A DNA stretch of 64,000 nt from a bacterium (Candidatus Blackallbacteria) CG13_big_fil_rev_8_21_14_2_50_49_14. Lineage in GTDB: Bacteria > Cyanobacteriota > Sericytochromatia > UBA7694. Both the position numbers and the translations under genes were made by a program. The stretch is from NCBI GenBank assembly GCA_002783405.1, contig PFGG01000080.1:124001-188000 (forward strand), in the 5' to 3' direction. The notes under the pieces are model-generated. The model saw only the letters and a program-made list of their open reading frames with translations. It did not search any database and was not told the DNA's origin. This document shows positions 53,826 through 63,856 of this stretch, in pieces. The stretch's first letter is position 1. The number at the start of each line of letters is the position of its first letter.

Positions 53826-54941
53826 ATGGATACGCTGACCGCCATTATTTGTCTTTCAGGCTCTCCTTCCTGGAGCTTGCCGCTTTTGCATGTGCCCGTG
53901 CCGTTTCTGGTTTCGTTTTGCAATCAACCCCTGCTTAAAAATATGCTTTTGCAGTTGAAGAAGTCTTCCGTGGAGCGGGTGGTATTTATTTTGGATGATC
54001 TCTCTGCTTCCTGGATGCATCCGATTCGTGCGGAATTGGCCCGAACGGGATTGGTAATTGATTATCTGCTCATGCGTCATTTATACGATACCGAAACCAC
54101 CCTGCGCGACGAATTGTTGGATCGCCTGCCCTTGGAGCAGCCCGTGCTTTTGCTTCAGGATCCCTTTCCTGATTTGGTAAATATTGGCGCTTTTCTCAAG
54201 TTTCACCGTGAGTGTCAGGCCGATTGCAGCGTGCGCCTTTTGCCGGGGCGACAGGCCCACGGCCTGCTCAAGCAGGTTTATCTTGATGCTGAAGATCAGG
54301 TGAGTCTGAAAGAGCAGGAGGGGGTGCGACCCACCCAGGATACACGCATGTATTTGCTCGAAACAGATATCTTTGAAGATTTATTACAGGCCCGCATTCC
54401 GCTGCTCAAGGCTTCTTTTTCTGAGTATTTTGCTGAAGCTGTTCCCTATTATTATGGCTATTCCGATGCCCAACCTCTGTGTATCTGGAATTCTGTCAAC
54501 GAGTATCTGGCGACCCAGAAGCTCTTTTTTGAACAGACCGACTTGCGGCCCGAAGGCAAAATTCTGCAGAAAACAGAGAACACCCAGGTTTGGATGGGGG
54601 AGGGGGGCTTTTGTGAAAGCCCGCCCGAATGTCAGGGGCAGGTTGTGATGGGCCGCAACTGCCGGATTGGGAAGGGAGTCAAACTGCAGGGCCCTGTCTT
54701 TTTGGGGGATTATGTGCAGATTGGGTCGGGCACCCATTTGGAGAATGTGACGGTTTGGGCCCAAACCCAAATTGGAGCACGCTGCCAGCTTGAAAACAGC
54801 CTGATCGCGGCCCGCAGTTCAGTGGCTTCGGATTGCCGTTTGCAATCGGCTTTGATTGCTGACCAGGCCCATCTTGGGCCGGGCCAGCATTTGCGCAAGG
54901 GAGATGTTTTGGGGCCTTTCAGCCGCTTGGGCATGGAATAG
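53826..54941 (+). CDS. Nucleotidyltransferase-like protein with left-handed beta-helix domain
   Basis: 371 residues from the ATG at 53826; a TTG at 53817 is an alternative. The N-terminal 220 residues have a sugar-nucleotidyltransferase layout (VPFLVSFCNQPLLKNMLLQL, QPVLLLQDPFPDLVNIGAFL), but the GxGTRxxP phosphate-binding signature is absent, so transfer activity is doubtful. The C-terminal third has hexapeptide repeats (VVMGRNCRIGKGVKLQGPVF, VQIGSGTHLENVTVWAQ) that form a left-handed helix. GlmU-like and GCD1-type relatives combine these parts. It may be a regulatory or scaffold member of a sugar-phosphate pathway. TATAGT at 53782 is a likely -10. Confidence 0.8.
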   Translation: MDTLTAIICLSGSPSWSLPLLHVPVPFLVSFCNQPLLKNMLLQLKKSSVERVVFILDDLSASWMHPIRAELARTGLVIDYLLMRHLYDTETTLRDELLDRLPLEQPVLLLQDPFPDLVNIGAFLKFHRECQADCSVRLLPGRQAHGLLKQVYLDAEDQVSLKEQEGVRPTQDTRMYLLETDIFEDLLQARIPLLKASFSEYFAEAVPYYYGYSDAQPLCIWNSVNEYLATQKLFFEQTDLRPEGKILQKTENTQVWMGEGGFCESPPECQGQVVMGRNCRIGKGVKLQGPVFLGDYVQIGSGTHLENVTVWAQTQIGARCQLENSLIAARSSVASDCRLQSALIADQAHLGPGQHLRKGDVLGPFSRLGME

Positions 54942-54943
54942 TC

Positions 54944-57547
54944 TCAAGCCTTGGTAAAGACCAGCTGGCCTTCGCCCAGATTGGCCTGAATCGTATCCCC
55001 TTCCCGGAAGGTGCCCTGCAAAATCGCCATTGAGAGTGGGTTTTCCAGCTCTCTCTGAATCACACGTTTGAGCGGACGGGCCCCAAAGGTGGGGTCATAG
55101 CCCACTTCAGTGAGGTGATCCTTGGCGGCATCGGTCAGTTCCAAGCTGAGTTGCTTGTCAGCCAGCAGCTTGCGCAGGCGTTTGAGTTGAATTTCAAGAA
55201 TATGGTGAAGCTGATTGCGTCCCAGAGAGTGAAAAACAATCGTCTCATCAATCCGGTTTAAAAATTCAGGTCTAAAATGCCCTGCCAGTGAGGTCATGAC
55301 GGCATCCTTCATTTCTTCGTACTGAAAGTCGCCGTCGCGGTATTGCAGAATATACTGGCTGCCAATATTGCTGGTCATGATGATCAGGGTATTCTTGAAA
55401 TCGACCTTTTTGCCTTTGCCATCGGTCAATTGGCCGTCATCGAGAATTTGCAGCATGATATTGAAGACCTCGCTGTGGGCCTTTTCAATCTCATCAAAGA
55501 GCAATACGCTGAAGGGTTTGCGGCGCACGGCTTCTGTCAGTTGGCCGCCCTCATCATAGCCGATATACCCTGGAGGCGCACCGATCAAGCGGGAGACCGA
55601 GTGTTTTTCCATATACTCTGACATATCAATCCGTACCATGGCGCGTTCGTCATCGAAGAGAAATTCTGCCAGGGCTTTGGCCAGCTCGGTTTTGCCGACC
55701 CCTGTGGGGCCCAGGAAAATAAACGAACCGATTGGGCGATTGGCCTCTTTCAAACCGGCACGGGCCCGGCGCACGGCATTGGATACCGCTGTGATCGCAT
55801 CTTCCTGGCCCACCACCCGTTTGTGCAGGTTTTCTTCAAGGTAGACCAGTTTCTGAACTTCACCTTCCACCAGTTTGGTGACGGGAATATTGGTCCAACG
55901 ACTGACCACTTCGGCAATATCTTCGCCATCAATTTCTTCCTTGAGCAGGCGTTCTCCACCTTCGCCCTGCAAGGCCAGTTCGCTTTCCTTGAGCAGACGC
56001 TCCAGTTCGTTCAGACGGCCATATTTCAGCTCTGCGGCTTTGGCCAGATTGGCTTCGCGTTCGGCTTGGGCAATCTGCACATTGGTCTGTTCAATTTCTT
56101 CTTTGATCTGGCGCACTTTCATGATCTGATCCTTTTCCCCCTGCCATTGGCGGTGGAAAGCATCGGATTTCTGACTGAGATCGGTGAGTTCGGCCTCCAG
56201 TTTCTGCAGACGATCGGCGGAAGCACTGTCGGTTTCTTTGAGCAGGGCTTCGCGCTCGATTTCGAGCTGCATTTTGCGGCGTTCGATTTCATCCAGCTCA
56301 GTGGGCATGGAATCTATTTCTGTGCGGATTTTGGCCCCAGCTTCATCGAGCAGATCAATGGCCTTATCGGGCAGCTTGCGATCGGTCAGGTAGCGGTGTG
56401 AGAGCGTGGCTGCGGCGATAATCGCAGAATCTTTGATGCGCACGCCGTGGTGAACCTCGTAGCGTTCACGCAGACCGCGCAGAATGCTGATGGTGTCTTC
56501 AACCGAAGGCTCATTGACCAAGGTGGGTTGAAAGCGGCGCTCCAGAGCCGGGTCTTTTTCGATGTATTTGCGGTATTCATCGATCGTGGTAGCACCGATA
56601 CAATGCAGTTCTCCACGCGCCAACATCGGTTTGAGCAGATTGGCAGCATCGACGGAGCCTTCGGCTGAACCCGCCCCCACCACGGTATGCAGCTCGTCAA
56701 TAAAGAGCACGAGCTGTCCTTCACTTTCTTTGACTTCTTTGAGCACGGCTTTGAGGCGTTCTTCAAATTCTCCCCGGTATTTGGCCCCGGCAATCAGTGC
56801 CCCCATATCCAGGGTGATCAATTCTTTGTTTTTGAGGCCCTCTGGCACGTCGCCTTTGACAATGCGCTGGGCCAGGCCTTCGACGATTGCGGTTTTACCC
56901 ACCCCCGGATCGCCAATCAGAACGGGATTGTTTTTGGTGCGGCGGCTGAGCACCTGAATCACGCGCCGGATTTCGTCATCTCGGCCAATCACAGGGTCGA
57001 GCTTGCCTTTGCGGGCATATTCAGTCAGGTTGCTGCCATATTTTTCCAGGGATTGGTAGCTGGCTTCGGGGTTTTTATCGGTGATGCGCTGTTTGCCGCG
57101 AATACTGCTCAAGACCTGGTAGATATTCTCACGGCTGATGCCCTGTTCTTTGAGCACCTGGTGGGCAGCGCCTCTGTCCTGATCATCTGCCAGGGCGATC
57201 AGCAGGTGTTCTACGCCGATGAATTCATCTTTCATGCGTTTGGATTCCTGCTCGGCCAGCGCAAAGGCCCGGTTGAGGCGGTTTGAGATATAGGCCCGGT
57301 TGACATCGCCCGTTGAGGAAGTCACGCGGGGCAGTTTGTTCAACTCTGCTTTGACCTTGTCGGCGACCAGTTCGGGCCGTTTGTTGAGCTTTTTCAGAAT
57401 CTCAGTGACAACCCCTTCGGGTTGCTCGATCAACGCCAAAAGCAAATGCTCGTTGTCGATATAGTTGTGGTTGTATTCTTCAACCATTTGTTGGGCCTGG
57501 GCCAGGGCGGCCTGGGCTTTTTCGGTCATTTTATTAAAGTCCAGCAT
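54944..57547 (-). CDS. clpB: ATP-dependent chaperone ClpB
   Basis: 867 residues, the full ClpB length, with GGAGG 10 bases before the ATG. Double Clp-N domain ([36 protein letters not shown]), first AAA+ with [14 protein letters not shown] and [13 protein letters not shown], the long middle domain of coiled coils that defines ClpB (residues about 410-530), second AAA+ with [14 protein letters not shown] and the C-terminal domain. It disaggregates proteins with DnaK. No partner gene is adjacent. Confidence 0.97.
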   Translation of the reverse strand: MLDFNKMTEKAQAALAQAQQMVEEYNHNYIDNEHLLLALIEQPEGVVTEILKKLNKRPELVADKVKAELNKLPRVTSSTGDVNRAYISNRLNRAFALAEQESKRMKDEFIGVEHLLIALADDQDRGAAHQVLKEQGISRENIYQVLSSIRGKQRITDKNPEASYQSLEKYGSNLTEYARKGKLDPVIGRDDEIRRVIQVLSRRTKNNPVLIGDPGVGKTAIVEGLAQRIVKGDVPEGLKNKELITLDMGALIAGAKYRGEFEERLKAVLKEVKESEGQLVLFIDELHTVVGAGSAEGSVDAANLLKPMLARGELHCIGATTIDEYRKYIEKDPALERRFQPTLVNEPSVEDTISILRGLRERYEVHHGVRIKDSAIIAAATLSHRYLTDRKLPDKAIDLLDEAGAKIRTEIDSMPTELDEIERRKMQLEIEREALLKETDSASADRLQKLEAELTDLSQKSDAFHRQWQGEKDQIMKVRQIKEEIEQTNVQIAQAEREANLAKAAELKYGRLNELERLLKESELALQGEGGERLLKEEIDGEDIAEVVSRWTNIPVTKLVEGEVQKLVYLEENLHKRVVGQEDAITAVSNAVRRARAGLKEANRPIGSFIFLGPTGVGKTELAKALAEFLFDDERAMVRIDMSEYMEKHSVSRLIGAPPGYIGYDEGGQLTEAVRRKPFSVLLFDEIEKAHSEVFNIMLQILDDGQLTDGKGKKVDFKNTLIIMTSNIGSQYILQYRDGDFQYEEMKDAVMTSLAGHFRPEFLNRIDETIVFHSLGRNQLHHILEIQLKRLRKLLADKQLSLELTDAAKDHLTEVGYDPTFGARPLKRVIQRELENPLSMAILQGTFREGDTIQANLGEGQLVFTKA

Positions 57548-57627
57548 GGTCTTTTTGCCTCCATCAGGGGTTCCTGTAATGGTTATATCAAATTAAAAAT
57601 GAAAAGTTAATAGGATTGATAAATAAT

Positions 57628-59130
57628 TTATCTTTTCTGGGGGGACCGATCGCTGCCCTGAAGCGGGAACGAAGGGGCCTGGGCCTCCAGATATTTTCTG
57701 AGCTCTGGGGGAGAGGTGTGATAGAGCAAGCTTTTTTTTGTTTGCTGTGCATGGTAAAGCAGCGGGGCCTCTTCCTGATCCGGCGCCCCAACTGGGATTA
57801 CCAGATCTGTTTCTGCAAGGGCTTCACTCAGGCTCATGTCTGCCAAAAGTTCAAGCGCAAGATCGGGCAAAGTTCCCAGATAGTGCGTGATCTCAAGCAA
57901 GGCCTTTTCAAGCTCCTGTTGGATGGTTTCCAGGGATTCTGAGCCCGGAACCCAAATCAGAATGCGGATGGGATCCTCTGCGCGAAAAGCTTCGAAGAGA
58001 TGGGTTAAACAGGCATACCAGCGAGAGCTGGGCAGGGTGGCTTCAGACAAATACATTAAAAAACTCAAACGCTGATCGCCGCGTTGCGGAGCGGGTTCTA
58101 AGTTTCCCACTTGTTTTTGCAGACGCAGGATTTCAGCTTCCCAGGAAGGATCCAAAGGGCCTGCCTGGCGAGCGCGCTTCAACCAGCTGAGTTCGTAATC
58201 TGCAATCTGGCGAAATTGCATAATCCGTGCCAGGAATAAATCTGTTTGCTCGGGGGCAAAACCTTGTGCTAAACGTGCTGAACGCAATTGTTCTGATTGG
58301 CTCAATTCAGAATAAAGGCGTACAATCAAAGCCGCTTCGGCTGGGATATCGCTGCGGTAGCGTTCGAGATTGCCGGCATGCATGCGGGAGTAGCTATAGG
58401 CCTGGGGCATGACGCGAAAAGGAATGCCCTGCCAAGCCAGACGAAACCAAAATTCATAATCCTGGGTGAGTGGAAAAGACTCTGAAAACAGGCCAAAGCG
58501 TTCGACCAGAAGACGTGGAAAAAAGACAGTAATGCCGTTGATATAGTTGAACAGGAAAAAATAAAAGAACTGCAAATCATCAGCGGGGTCTTCGGCCTCT
58601 TCCTGCCAGCTGACGCAGCCTTGGGTTTGGAAAGTCTGTCGGATTTCCGCTTCTGGCAATTTTGCTGATTTCAGTGCGTAGTCTAAATCATGGGAAATAT
58701 AGCCGGGGGCAGTATGTAAAACCCCCGGCCTGTCTGAAAATATCCGGGCATAGGCCTGGCGTTGCTGGCTTATTTTTTGAGGCAAAAACCAATCATCGGC
58801 GCTGAGCCAGCAGATAAATTCTCCGCTGGCCTGTTCCAGGGCGGTATTGAGTGCGCGGGTGGTGCCGCAACGGTTGCGTTTTTGGCGAATCAGCCTGACG
58901 CCTGAGGATGTGTATTTTTGCTCAACCAAGCGGTCTCCGCCATCACTGGAGCCATCATCGACCACCAGAATTTCAAGCTGGGGGTAATCCTGGCTGAGTA
59001 AGGAGTCGAGGGCCTGCTCAATATAAGCAGCATGGTTATAGAGCGGCACCAGGACTGAAACGCATTCTTCAAACACAATGGCATCTCTTTGGGCGGTTAA
59101 TTTAAAAGACAAAAGGAACCTGCTCTTCAA
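57628..59130 (-). CDS. Family 2 glycosyltransferase with long C-terminal region
   Basis: 500 residues from a TTG; a GTG 18 codons later (59076), with AAGAGA upstream, is an alternative start that removes a non-typical extension. The GT-A core (residues about 25-240) has [21 protein letters not shown], the DDGSSDGG and [10 protein letters not shown] nucleotide/metal motifs. The remainder is helical and carries no recognised domain. It transfers a sugar, probably to a lipid or surface glycan, in the cytosol or at the membrane. No other polysaccharide genes flank it; the neighbours are clpB and an ABC exporter. Confidence 0.88.
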   Translation of the reverse strand: MKSRFLLSFKLTAQRDAIVFEECVSVLVPLYNHAAYIEQALDSLLSQDYPQLEILVVDDGSSDGGDRLVEQKYTSSGVRLIRQKRNRCGTTRALNTALEQASGEFICWLSADDWFLPQKISQQRQAYARIFSDRPGVLHTAPGYISHDLDYALKSAKLPEAEIRQTFQTQGCVSWQEEAEDPADDLQFFYFFLFNYINGITVFFPRLLVERFGLFSESFPLTQDYEFWFRLAWQGIPFRVMPQAYSYSRMHAGNLERYRSDIPAEAALIVRLYSELSQSEQLRSARLAQGFAPEQTDLFLARIMQFRQIADYELSWLKRARQAGPLDPSWEAEILRLQKQVGNLEPAPQRGDQRLSFLMYLSEATLPSSRWYACLTHLFEAFRAEDPIRILIWVPGSESLETIQQELEKALLEITHYLGTLPDLALELLADMSLSEALAETDLVIPVGAPDQEEAPLLYHAQQTKKSLLYHTSPPELRKYLEAQAPSFPLQGSDRSPQKR

Positions 59131-59268
59131 CCTTACTCCGAGATAATTTTTGAGGCAAGTCTGCTCAGTCGGCCCGTGATACTTTCTCAGAGTTGTTCAG
59201 TCTGTGCCTTTCTCTTGTACAATAGAAATACATACATCAATATACAAGTCTATGGGAGCCCTGCAACC

Positions 59269-60225
59269 TTGAATACTCTCTCTACACGGACGGCAGTTCC
59301 TGATCCTGTCATTACCATTTCTGGCCTGAGCAAAGCTTATGCGTCTGGATTTCAAGCCCTAAAGCAAGTCGATCTGCAAATTCAGAGAGGTGAAATCTTT
59401 GCGCTTTTGGGCCCCAATGGCGCAGGCAAAACTACGCTGATCAGTATTATCTGTGGCATTGTCAATCCCAGCCAGGGCTCTGTCAGCGTCGATGGCCATG
59501 ATATTCTCAAAGACTACCGGGCCGCCCGCGCCAAGATTGGTCTGGTGCCCCAGGAATTGACCAGCGATATCTTTGAAAAGGTTTGGAGTACCGTGCAATT
59601 CAGTCGGGGGCTTTTTGGCAAAGCGCCCAATCCTGCACACCTCGAAAAAATTCTCAAGGATCTTTCACTTTGGGAAAAAAAAGAAAATAAAATCATGACC
59701 CTTTCAGGGGGCATGAAACGCCGTGTCATGATTGCCAAAGCCCTTTCTCATGAACCCAGCGTTTTGTTTCTGGATGAACCCACAGCCGGTGTCGATGTCG
59801 AATTGCGGCGCGATATGTGGGAGATGGTGCGTAAATTGCGCGATCAGGGCGTGACGATTATTTTGACCACCCATTATATTGAAGAGGCCGAAGAGATGGC
59901 CGATCGGATTGGCGTGATCAACAAAGGGGAATTGATGCTGGTTGAAGAAAAAACAGCCCTGATGAAAAAACTGGGCAAAAAACAATTAACGCTTCACCTG
60001 CAGGCCCCGCTTGCACAAATCCCTGCGGGGCTGGAAGGCTTTCAATTGGAGCTGTCTCCCGATTGCTGTGAGCTGATTTATACCTTTGATACCCAGGCAG
60101 AGCATACGGGTATTGCCCATTTGTTCAGGCTTTTGGGAGAGGCCGGCATTGATTTTAAAGACCTCAATACCTGTGAAAGTTCACTTGAAGAAATTTTTGT
60201 AAAGCTGATTGGAGAAAAAGCATGA
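59269..60225 (+). CDS. ABC exporter ATPase, ABC-2 type
   Basis: 318 residues from the TTG at 59269, where GGGAG lies 10 bases upstream; the open frame goes back to 59176 without a ribosome-binding site. Motifs: Walker [17 protein letters not shown], signature [16 protein letters not shown], Walker [13 protein letters not shown] and H-loop [14 protein letters not shown], typical of the CcmA/NodI-type exporters. The C-terminal domain ([12 protein letters not shown]) is also common in that group. The gene overlaps the permease by 4 bases, so both form one export pump for a drug, lipid or polysaccharide. Confidence 0.92.
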   Translation: MNTLSTRTAVPDPVITISGLSKAYASGFQALKQVDLQIQRGEIFALLGPNGAGKTTLISIICGIVNPSQGSVSVDGHDILKDYRAARAKIGLVPQELTSDIFEKVWSTVQFSRGLFGKAPNPAHLEKILKDLSLWEKKENKIMTLSGGMKRRVMIAKALSHEPSVLFLDEPTAGVDVELRRDMWEMVRKLRDQGVTIILTTHYIEEAEEMADRIGVINKGELMLVEEKTALMKKLGKKQLTLHLQAPLAQIPAGLEGFQLELSPDCCELIYTFDTQAEHTGIAHLFRLLGEAGIDFKDLNTCESSLEEIFVKLIGEKA

Positions 60226-60983
60226 ATCTCCATGCCATCAAAGCCATTTACCAGTTTGAACTTGCCCGTTTTTTTCGTACCCTTTTTCAAAGCATTGCTT
60301 CGCCCGTGATCTCGACATCGCTCTATTTTATTGTTTTTGGTTCCGCGATTGGTTCGCGCATGACTGAAATCGATGGCACCAGCTATGGGGCCTTTATTGT
60401 GCCTGGCTTGATCATGCTCTCGGTTCTGACAGAAAGCATTTCCAATGCTTCGTTTGGGATTTATATGCCCAAGTATTCAGGCACGATTTATGAGATTTTA
60501 TCTGCGCCGATTTCGGCCTTTGAAATTGTAACGGGATATGTGGGTGCGGCAGCTACCAAATCGATGATTCTGGGCACGATTATTTTGGCGACGGCCCGCC
60601 TGTTTGTCAGTTTTTCAGTGCTTCACCCGTTTTGGATGCTGGCTTTTTTGATCCTGACTTCCCTGACCTTCAGTTTGTTTGGCTTTATTATTGGGGTCTG
60701 GGCCGATGGCTTTGAAAAATTGCAAATTATTCCGATGATGATCATTACGCCCCTGACCTTTTTAGGTGGCAGTTTTTATTCGATTCATATGTTGCCGCCT
60801 TTTTGGCAAAAGCTGACGCTTTTTAATCCGATTGTCTATTTGGTCAGTGGTTTTCGCTGGAGTTTTTATGGCATTTCAGACGTGGGCGTGGGTCTGAGCT
60901 TGGGCATGACGGGTTTCTTTCTGGTGCTCTGCCTGTTTGCGGTCTGGCTGATTTTTAAAACCGGTTACAAGATTAAAAATTAA
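60222..60983 (+). CDS. ABC-2 type exporter permease
   Basis: 253 residues with six membrane helices. The N-terminal amphipathic helix ([19 protein letters not shown]) and the ABC-2 signature [22 protein letters not shown] followed by [21 protein letters not shown] and [20 protein letters not shown] are typical. It provides the channel for the overlapping ATPase. Its stop overlaps the convergent DUF1992 gene by 4 bases. Confidence 0.92.
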   Translation: MNLHAIKAIYQFELARFFRTLFQSIASPVISTSLYFIVFGSAIGSRMTEIDGTSYGAFIVPGLIMLSVLTESISNASFGIYMPKYSGTIYEILSAPISAFEIVTGYVGAAATKSMILGTIILATARLFVSFSVLHPFWMLAFLILTSLTFSLFGFIIGVWADGFEKLQIIPMMIITPLTFLGGSFYSIHMLPPFWQKLTLFNPIVYLVSGFRWSFYGISDVGVGLSLGMTGFFLVLCLFAVWLIFKTGYKIKN

Positions 60984-61309
60984 GGTCCGTTTTTACGTTT
61001 TTCCAGAGCGGCATGGTAACGGGCCCAGCCCAGATTGATTTTTGCCAAAAGCTCCTGGCGGCGCTCGCTTTCACTGAGGGGAATTTCCCGCACGAGGGCT
61101 TCCAGGGCTTTGAGGTCTTTGCGCAATTGCAGCTCTTCAGGCAAAACGCCGGCATTTTTGAGAATTTTATAGGCCATGCGTGATTCGGGCGGCACATCGC
61201 TATCTTCTTCCAGGTTCAGGGGTTGGCCTGCGCCGGGAAGATTTTCAAATTCTCCCCTGCGCAGGGCTTCTTGAATTTTTTGTTCGACAATTAAATCAAA
61301 ATTTCCCAT
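60980..61309 (-). CDS. DUF1992 protein (DnaJ-homologue subfamily C member 28-like)
   Basis: 109 residues. The conserved block [26 protein letters not shown] followed by [21 protein letters not shown] is the DUF1992 signature; I break it up here because of its length. No J-domain is present. Function is unknown in bacteria. It lies 4 bases after the HTH-FlhA fusion gene on the same strand, so it is probably co-transcribed with it. Confidence 0.9.
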   Translation of the reverse strand: MGNFDLIVEQKIQEALRRGEFENLPGAGQPLNLEEDSDVPPESRMAYKILKNAGVLPEELQLRKDLKALEALVREIPLSESERRQELLAKINLGWARYHAALEKRKNGP

Positions 61310-61313
61310 GCCC

Positions 61314-62555
61314 TTATTTTAAATCCAATTCAGCAACCGATTCAAGCCAGTAGAGCCGGTCAATTTCTGCCGTCGAAATCACTTTCCAGGCACTGAAATT
61401 GCGGGCCAGGATTTCAAACAGGCTGCGTCTGAGATCGGGGGCGCAGAGCAGGATTTGGCTTTGGGCCACCTGCTCCAGTAATTTTTCCTGTAGGCTTCGC
61501 GCCAGCGCTTGAGTTTCGGGGCCTGGTTTTGCCTGGGCCTGGCGAAAAGCGTTTTCTGTTGTTTGAGAGAGGGTCAGCACTTTGAGTCTGCCCTGGGCAT
61601 CTGCCAGGCGGGCGCAAATGGAGCGGCTCAGGCCTTGCCTGACTTTTTCCCGCAATTCAGCTCCTTTTAGCCCCTGATCCAAACCGTCAGCCAGGCTTTC
61701 GCAGATCAAGGCCAGGGGGCGGATTGAAACCTGTTCTTCGAGCAGTTCTTTGAGAATGCGGGTGAATTGTCCAATCGTCAGTTTTCCTGGGGTGGGAGCA
61801 TCCAAACTCAGAAGTTCATCCAGAACCACAGGATGCGTTTTGCGCAGGTTTTCAAGCATGACAAAGACTTCTTCCCGCGAGAGAATTTCGTGTGCGAAGG
61901 CTTTGACCAAGCCTCCGAGATGTTGCAGCAAGAGTTCTGAGCCGTCCAGCCCTTCTGATTCGGATGAAACGGCGGCATAGCATTGGGGCAGACGTGCGAG
62001 TGGTTTTTCGTTTGCTTGGGGGGGTGCAGGCCTGAGTTGGTATCTTTGCTGCGGATTCAGCTGGCCTTCGGCAATGCTTGCGCCATGAACCAGGATACGG
62101 TAGCTGTCTCCTTTCAAATTCGCCTGGTCGTGAATTCTGATACCGGGCAGAATAAAGCCCAATTCTTGACTGATGGCCTGGCGTAAACTTTGCAGTTTGG
62201 CTAAAAACCCGCTGGCTTCCGCTTGTTCGCCCTCATTTTCAGGGGACAGGCTGTTTTGAATGGCTTGAGCCCATTCGGGGGAGAGTTCCAGGGCCAGGGG
62301 GGGAACCGAGAGGGTTGCGAGCAGGTCGGCGGGTCTTTGTCGGCGCGACTCGGCCTGGGCTTCGCTGTCGCGACGAACGCTATCGAGGTAGCTGAGCAGA
62401 TCCAAGCCTTTGATACGGTACTGACCGTGAATTTTAAAGGATTTCAGGCTATTGGCCTGAAGCAGACGTTGAACCGTGCGTAAACTGACACGCAGCAATT
62501 CGGCGACTTCTTCACTGTTATAGAGTTTTTCGGGAATGAGGGACAGACTTTGCAT
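61314..62555 (-). CDS. HTH-FlhA fusion: excisionase/MerR-like DNA-binding domain fused to the soluble FlhA export domain
   Basis: 413 residues, AGGAGA 8 bases before the ATG. Residues about 8-62 are a helix-turn-helix of the excisionase type (LYNSEEVAELLRVSLRTVQR, then the wing YRIKGLDLLSYL). After a linker, residues about 85-400 match the FlhA cytoplasmic domain: ELGFILPGIRIHDQANLKGD, YRILVHGASIAEGQL, AFAHEILSREEVFVMLENLR, GQFTRILKELLEEQVSIRPL and ILLCAPDLRRSLFEILARN. None of FlhA's eight membrane helices are present. FlhA's soluble part binds export chaperones and cargo; here it is inferred to sense them and act on DNA. It is divergent from fliPQR and followed by a DUF1992 gene. Confidence 0.85.
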   Translation of the reverse strand: MQSLSLIPEKLYNSEEVAELLRVSLRTVQRLLQANSLKSFKIHGQYRIKGLDLLSYLDSVRRDSEAQAESRRQRPADLLATLSVPPLALELSPEWAQAIQNSLSPENEGEQAEASGFLAKLQSLRQAISQELGFILPGIRIHDQANLKGDSYRILVHGASIAEGQLNPQQRYQLRPAPPQANEKPLARLPQCYAAVSSESEGLDGSELLLQHLGGLVKAFAHEILSREEVFVMLENLRKTHPVVLDELLSLDAPTPGKLTIGQFTRILKELLEEQVSIRPLALICESLADGLDQGLKGAELREKVRQGLSRSICARLADAQGRLKVLTLSQTTENAFRQAQAKPGPETQALARSLQEKLLEQVAQSQILLCAPDLRRSLFEILARNFSAWKVISTAEIDRLYWLESVAELDLK

Positions 62556-62614
62556 TGTATTTTCTCCTGGGTCGGAAACCTGTTGAGAGGCTTGGTTTCG
62601 CTAGACCTGATTTG

Positions 62615-62643
62615 AGTTTAAAGCGAAACGACAATCAGGTCAA
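62615..62643 (-). promoter_or_regulatory. Promoter of the HTH-FlhA fusion gene
   Basis: On the minus strand TTGACC and TAAACT are separated by 17 bases. The expected start of transcription is near 62604-62608, giving a leader of about 50 bases to the ATG at 62555. Two ACGACAA repeats fall in the spacer and at the -35, so binding there would block RNA polymerase. Confidence 0.55.
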
Positions 62644-62689
62644 CGACAATATTTTGTGATTTTAACGACAATGACGACATAAACGACAA
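62628..62689. promoter_or_regulatory. Array of five ACGACA(A/T) repeats, putative operator
   Basis: Copies begin at 62628, 62643, 62665, 62674 and 62683 (four ACGACAA, one ACGACAT), all in one orientation, with spacings of 15, 22, 9 and 9 bases. The array lies in the divergent gap between the HTH-FlhA gene and fliP and overlaps the former's promoter. Direct repeats of this kind are typical binding sites of a single-HTH regulator; the fusion protein is the natural candidate, but binding is inference. Confidence 0.65.
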
Positions 62690-62716
62690 GTTTTAAAATG
62701 GCTTTTGCAAGGCGAT

Positions 62717-62748
62717 GGTCTGATTCGGAGGAGCCGACTGCGCAGACC
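62717..62748. other. Nested inverted repeat upstream of the fliP promoter
   Basis: GGTCTG (62717-62722) and CAGACC (62743-62748) form a 6-bp inverted repeat around an inner TCGG / CCGA pair. It lies before the predicted fliP transcription start, so a protein site is more likely than an RNA structure. Confidence 0.3.
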
Positions 62749-62774
62749 TGAACCTGCGCTAGAAAGGCGAAAGA

Positions 62775-62803
62775 TTGATATCCCCTTCGCACCCGGCTAC
62801 AAT
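62775..62803 (+). promoter_or_regulatory. Sigma-70-type promoter of fliPQR
   Basis: TTGATA (62775-62780), 17 bases, then TACAAT (62798-62803). The expected start of transcription falls at about 62810, which is the A of the likely fliP ATG, so the mRNA may have no leader. Confidence 0.65.
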
Positions 62804-62809
62804 GGGAGC

Positions 62810-63583
62810 ATGTTCCAGATTCAGCGTCGACTTTATTCGTTTTTTGCCCAAGCCGGAATTCTTTTTCTGAGCTTGTTTTTGGCTTGGCCCGTTCAGGCTC
62901 AGAACTTTGCCATTCCCCGGATTAATATTGGGGTGGAGCAGGCCCGCACGCCCGAAGAAATGGTCTTCAGTGTTCAGCTGCTCTTATTGTTTACGGTTTT
63001 GGCACTGGCGCCTACGATTTTGGTGATGATGACGCCCTTTACCCGGATTGTGATTGTTTTGGGTTTTCTGCGCCAGGCGCTGGGTACACAGCAGGCGCCC
63101 CCCAACCAGGTTTTGGTCGGGCTTGCCCTGTTTATGACCCTGTTTATTTCCATGCCCACTTTTCAAGAGGCCAATGACAAAGCGCTTCAACCCTTCTTGA
63201 AAAAGCAGATCAACCAAGAACAGGCTCTGGAAGCTGGCTTGGAGCCTTTTCGCAAATTCATGCTCAAGCAGGTTCGCCAGGCTGATCTTGAGCTTTATTT
63301 AAGTTTAGCGAAAGTAGACCGCCCCAAAACCCCTTCTGAAGTGCCAACCCATGTGCTGATTCCTGCTTTTATTACCAGTGAACTCAAAACTGCTTTTTTG
63401 ATTGGATTTTTAGTCTATATCCCTTTTTTGATCATCGATATGGTGATTGCCAGTACCCTGATGTCGATGGGGATGATGATGCTGCCTCCCACAGTGGTGT
63501 CTTTGCCCTTTAAGCTGATCATGTTTGTGCTGATTGATGGCTGGAATATTCTCAGCCAAGCCATTATTGGGAGCTTTTCATGA
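62810..63583 (+). CDS. fliP: Flagellar export-gate protein FliP
   Basis: 257 residues from the ATG at 62810; an open frame extends to 62705 but would add an arginine-rich stretch not seen in FliP. A signal peptide (LFLSLFLAWPVQAQ) is followed by the FliP motifs VLALAPTILVMMTPFTRIVIVL, RQALGTQQAPPNQVLVGLAL and, at the end, FLIGFLVYIPFLIIDMVIAS with MGMMMLPPTVVSLPFKLI; I list them in pieces. FliP forms the ring of the type III export gate with FliQ and FliR. Its stop overlaps the fliQ start by 4 bases. Confidence 0.95.
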   Translation: MFQIQRRLYSFFAQAGILFLSLFLAWPVQAQNFAIPRINIGVEQARTPEEMVFSVQLLLLFTVLALAPTILVMMTPFTRIVIVLGFLRQALGTQQAPPNQVLVGLALFMTLFISMPTFQEANDKALQPFLKKQINQEQALEAGLEPFRKFMLKQVRQADLELYLSLAKVDRPKTPSEVPTHVLIPAFITSELKTAFLIGFLVYIPFLIIDMVIASTLMSMGMMMLPPTVVSLPFKLIMFVLIDGWNILSQAIIGSFS

Positions 63584-63855
63584 ACCCGGAAGCTTTGTTT
63601 TTACAGGTTTTGCAGCAGGGATTGGCCCTGACAGCCAAACTGCTGGCCCCGATGCTGCTGATCAGTTCTGCCGTGGGGATCATGGTCGGCCTTTTTCAGA
63701 CGGTGACACAGATCAACGAAATGACCCTGACCTTTATTCCCAAAATTATTGTGGTAGGGTTGGTTTTGCTGATTCTCGGGCCCTGGATGATGCATTTGCT
63801 CATGGATTTCTCCCATGATCTGATCTTGGGGATTCCTGCCGCCGTTAAGTTCTGA
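63580..63855 (+). CDS. fliQ: Flagellar export-gate protein FliQ
   Basis: 91 residues, the standard FliQ length. Two membrane helices (LLAPMLLISSAVGIMVGLFQ and PKIIVVGLVLLILGPWMM) around the conserved QTVTQINEMTLTFIPK loop. It inserts between FliP and FliR in the gate. It overlaps fliP by 4 bases and fliR starts one base after its stop. Confidence 0.96.
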   Translation: MNPEALFLQVLQQGLALTAKLLAPMLLISSAVGIMVGLFQTVTQINEMTLTFIPKIIVVGLVLLILGPWMMHLLMDFSHDLILGIPAAVKF

Positions 63856-63856
63856 A

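Noticed and set aside
61314-62555. Reading the HTH-FlhA gene as simply a truncated flhA pseudogene
   Set aside because: The frame is intact, has a good ribosome-binding site, its own promoter-like sequence and an HTH domain that no flhA has at its N-terminus.
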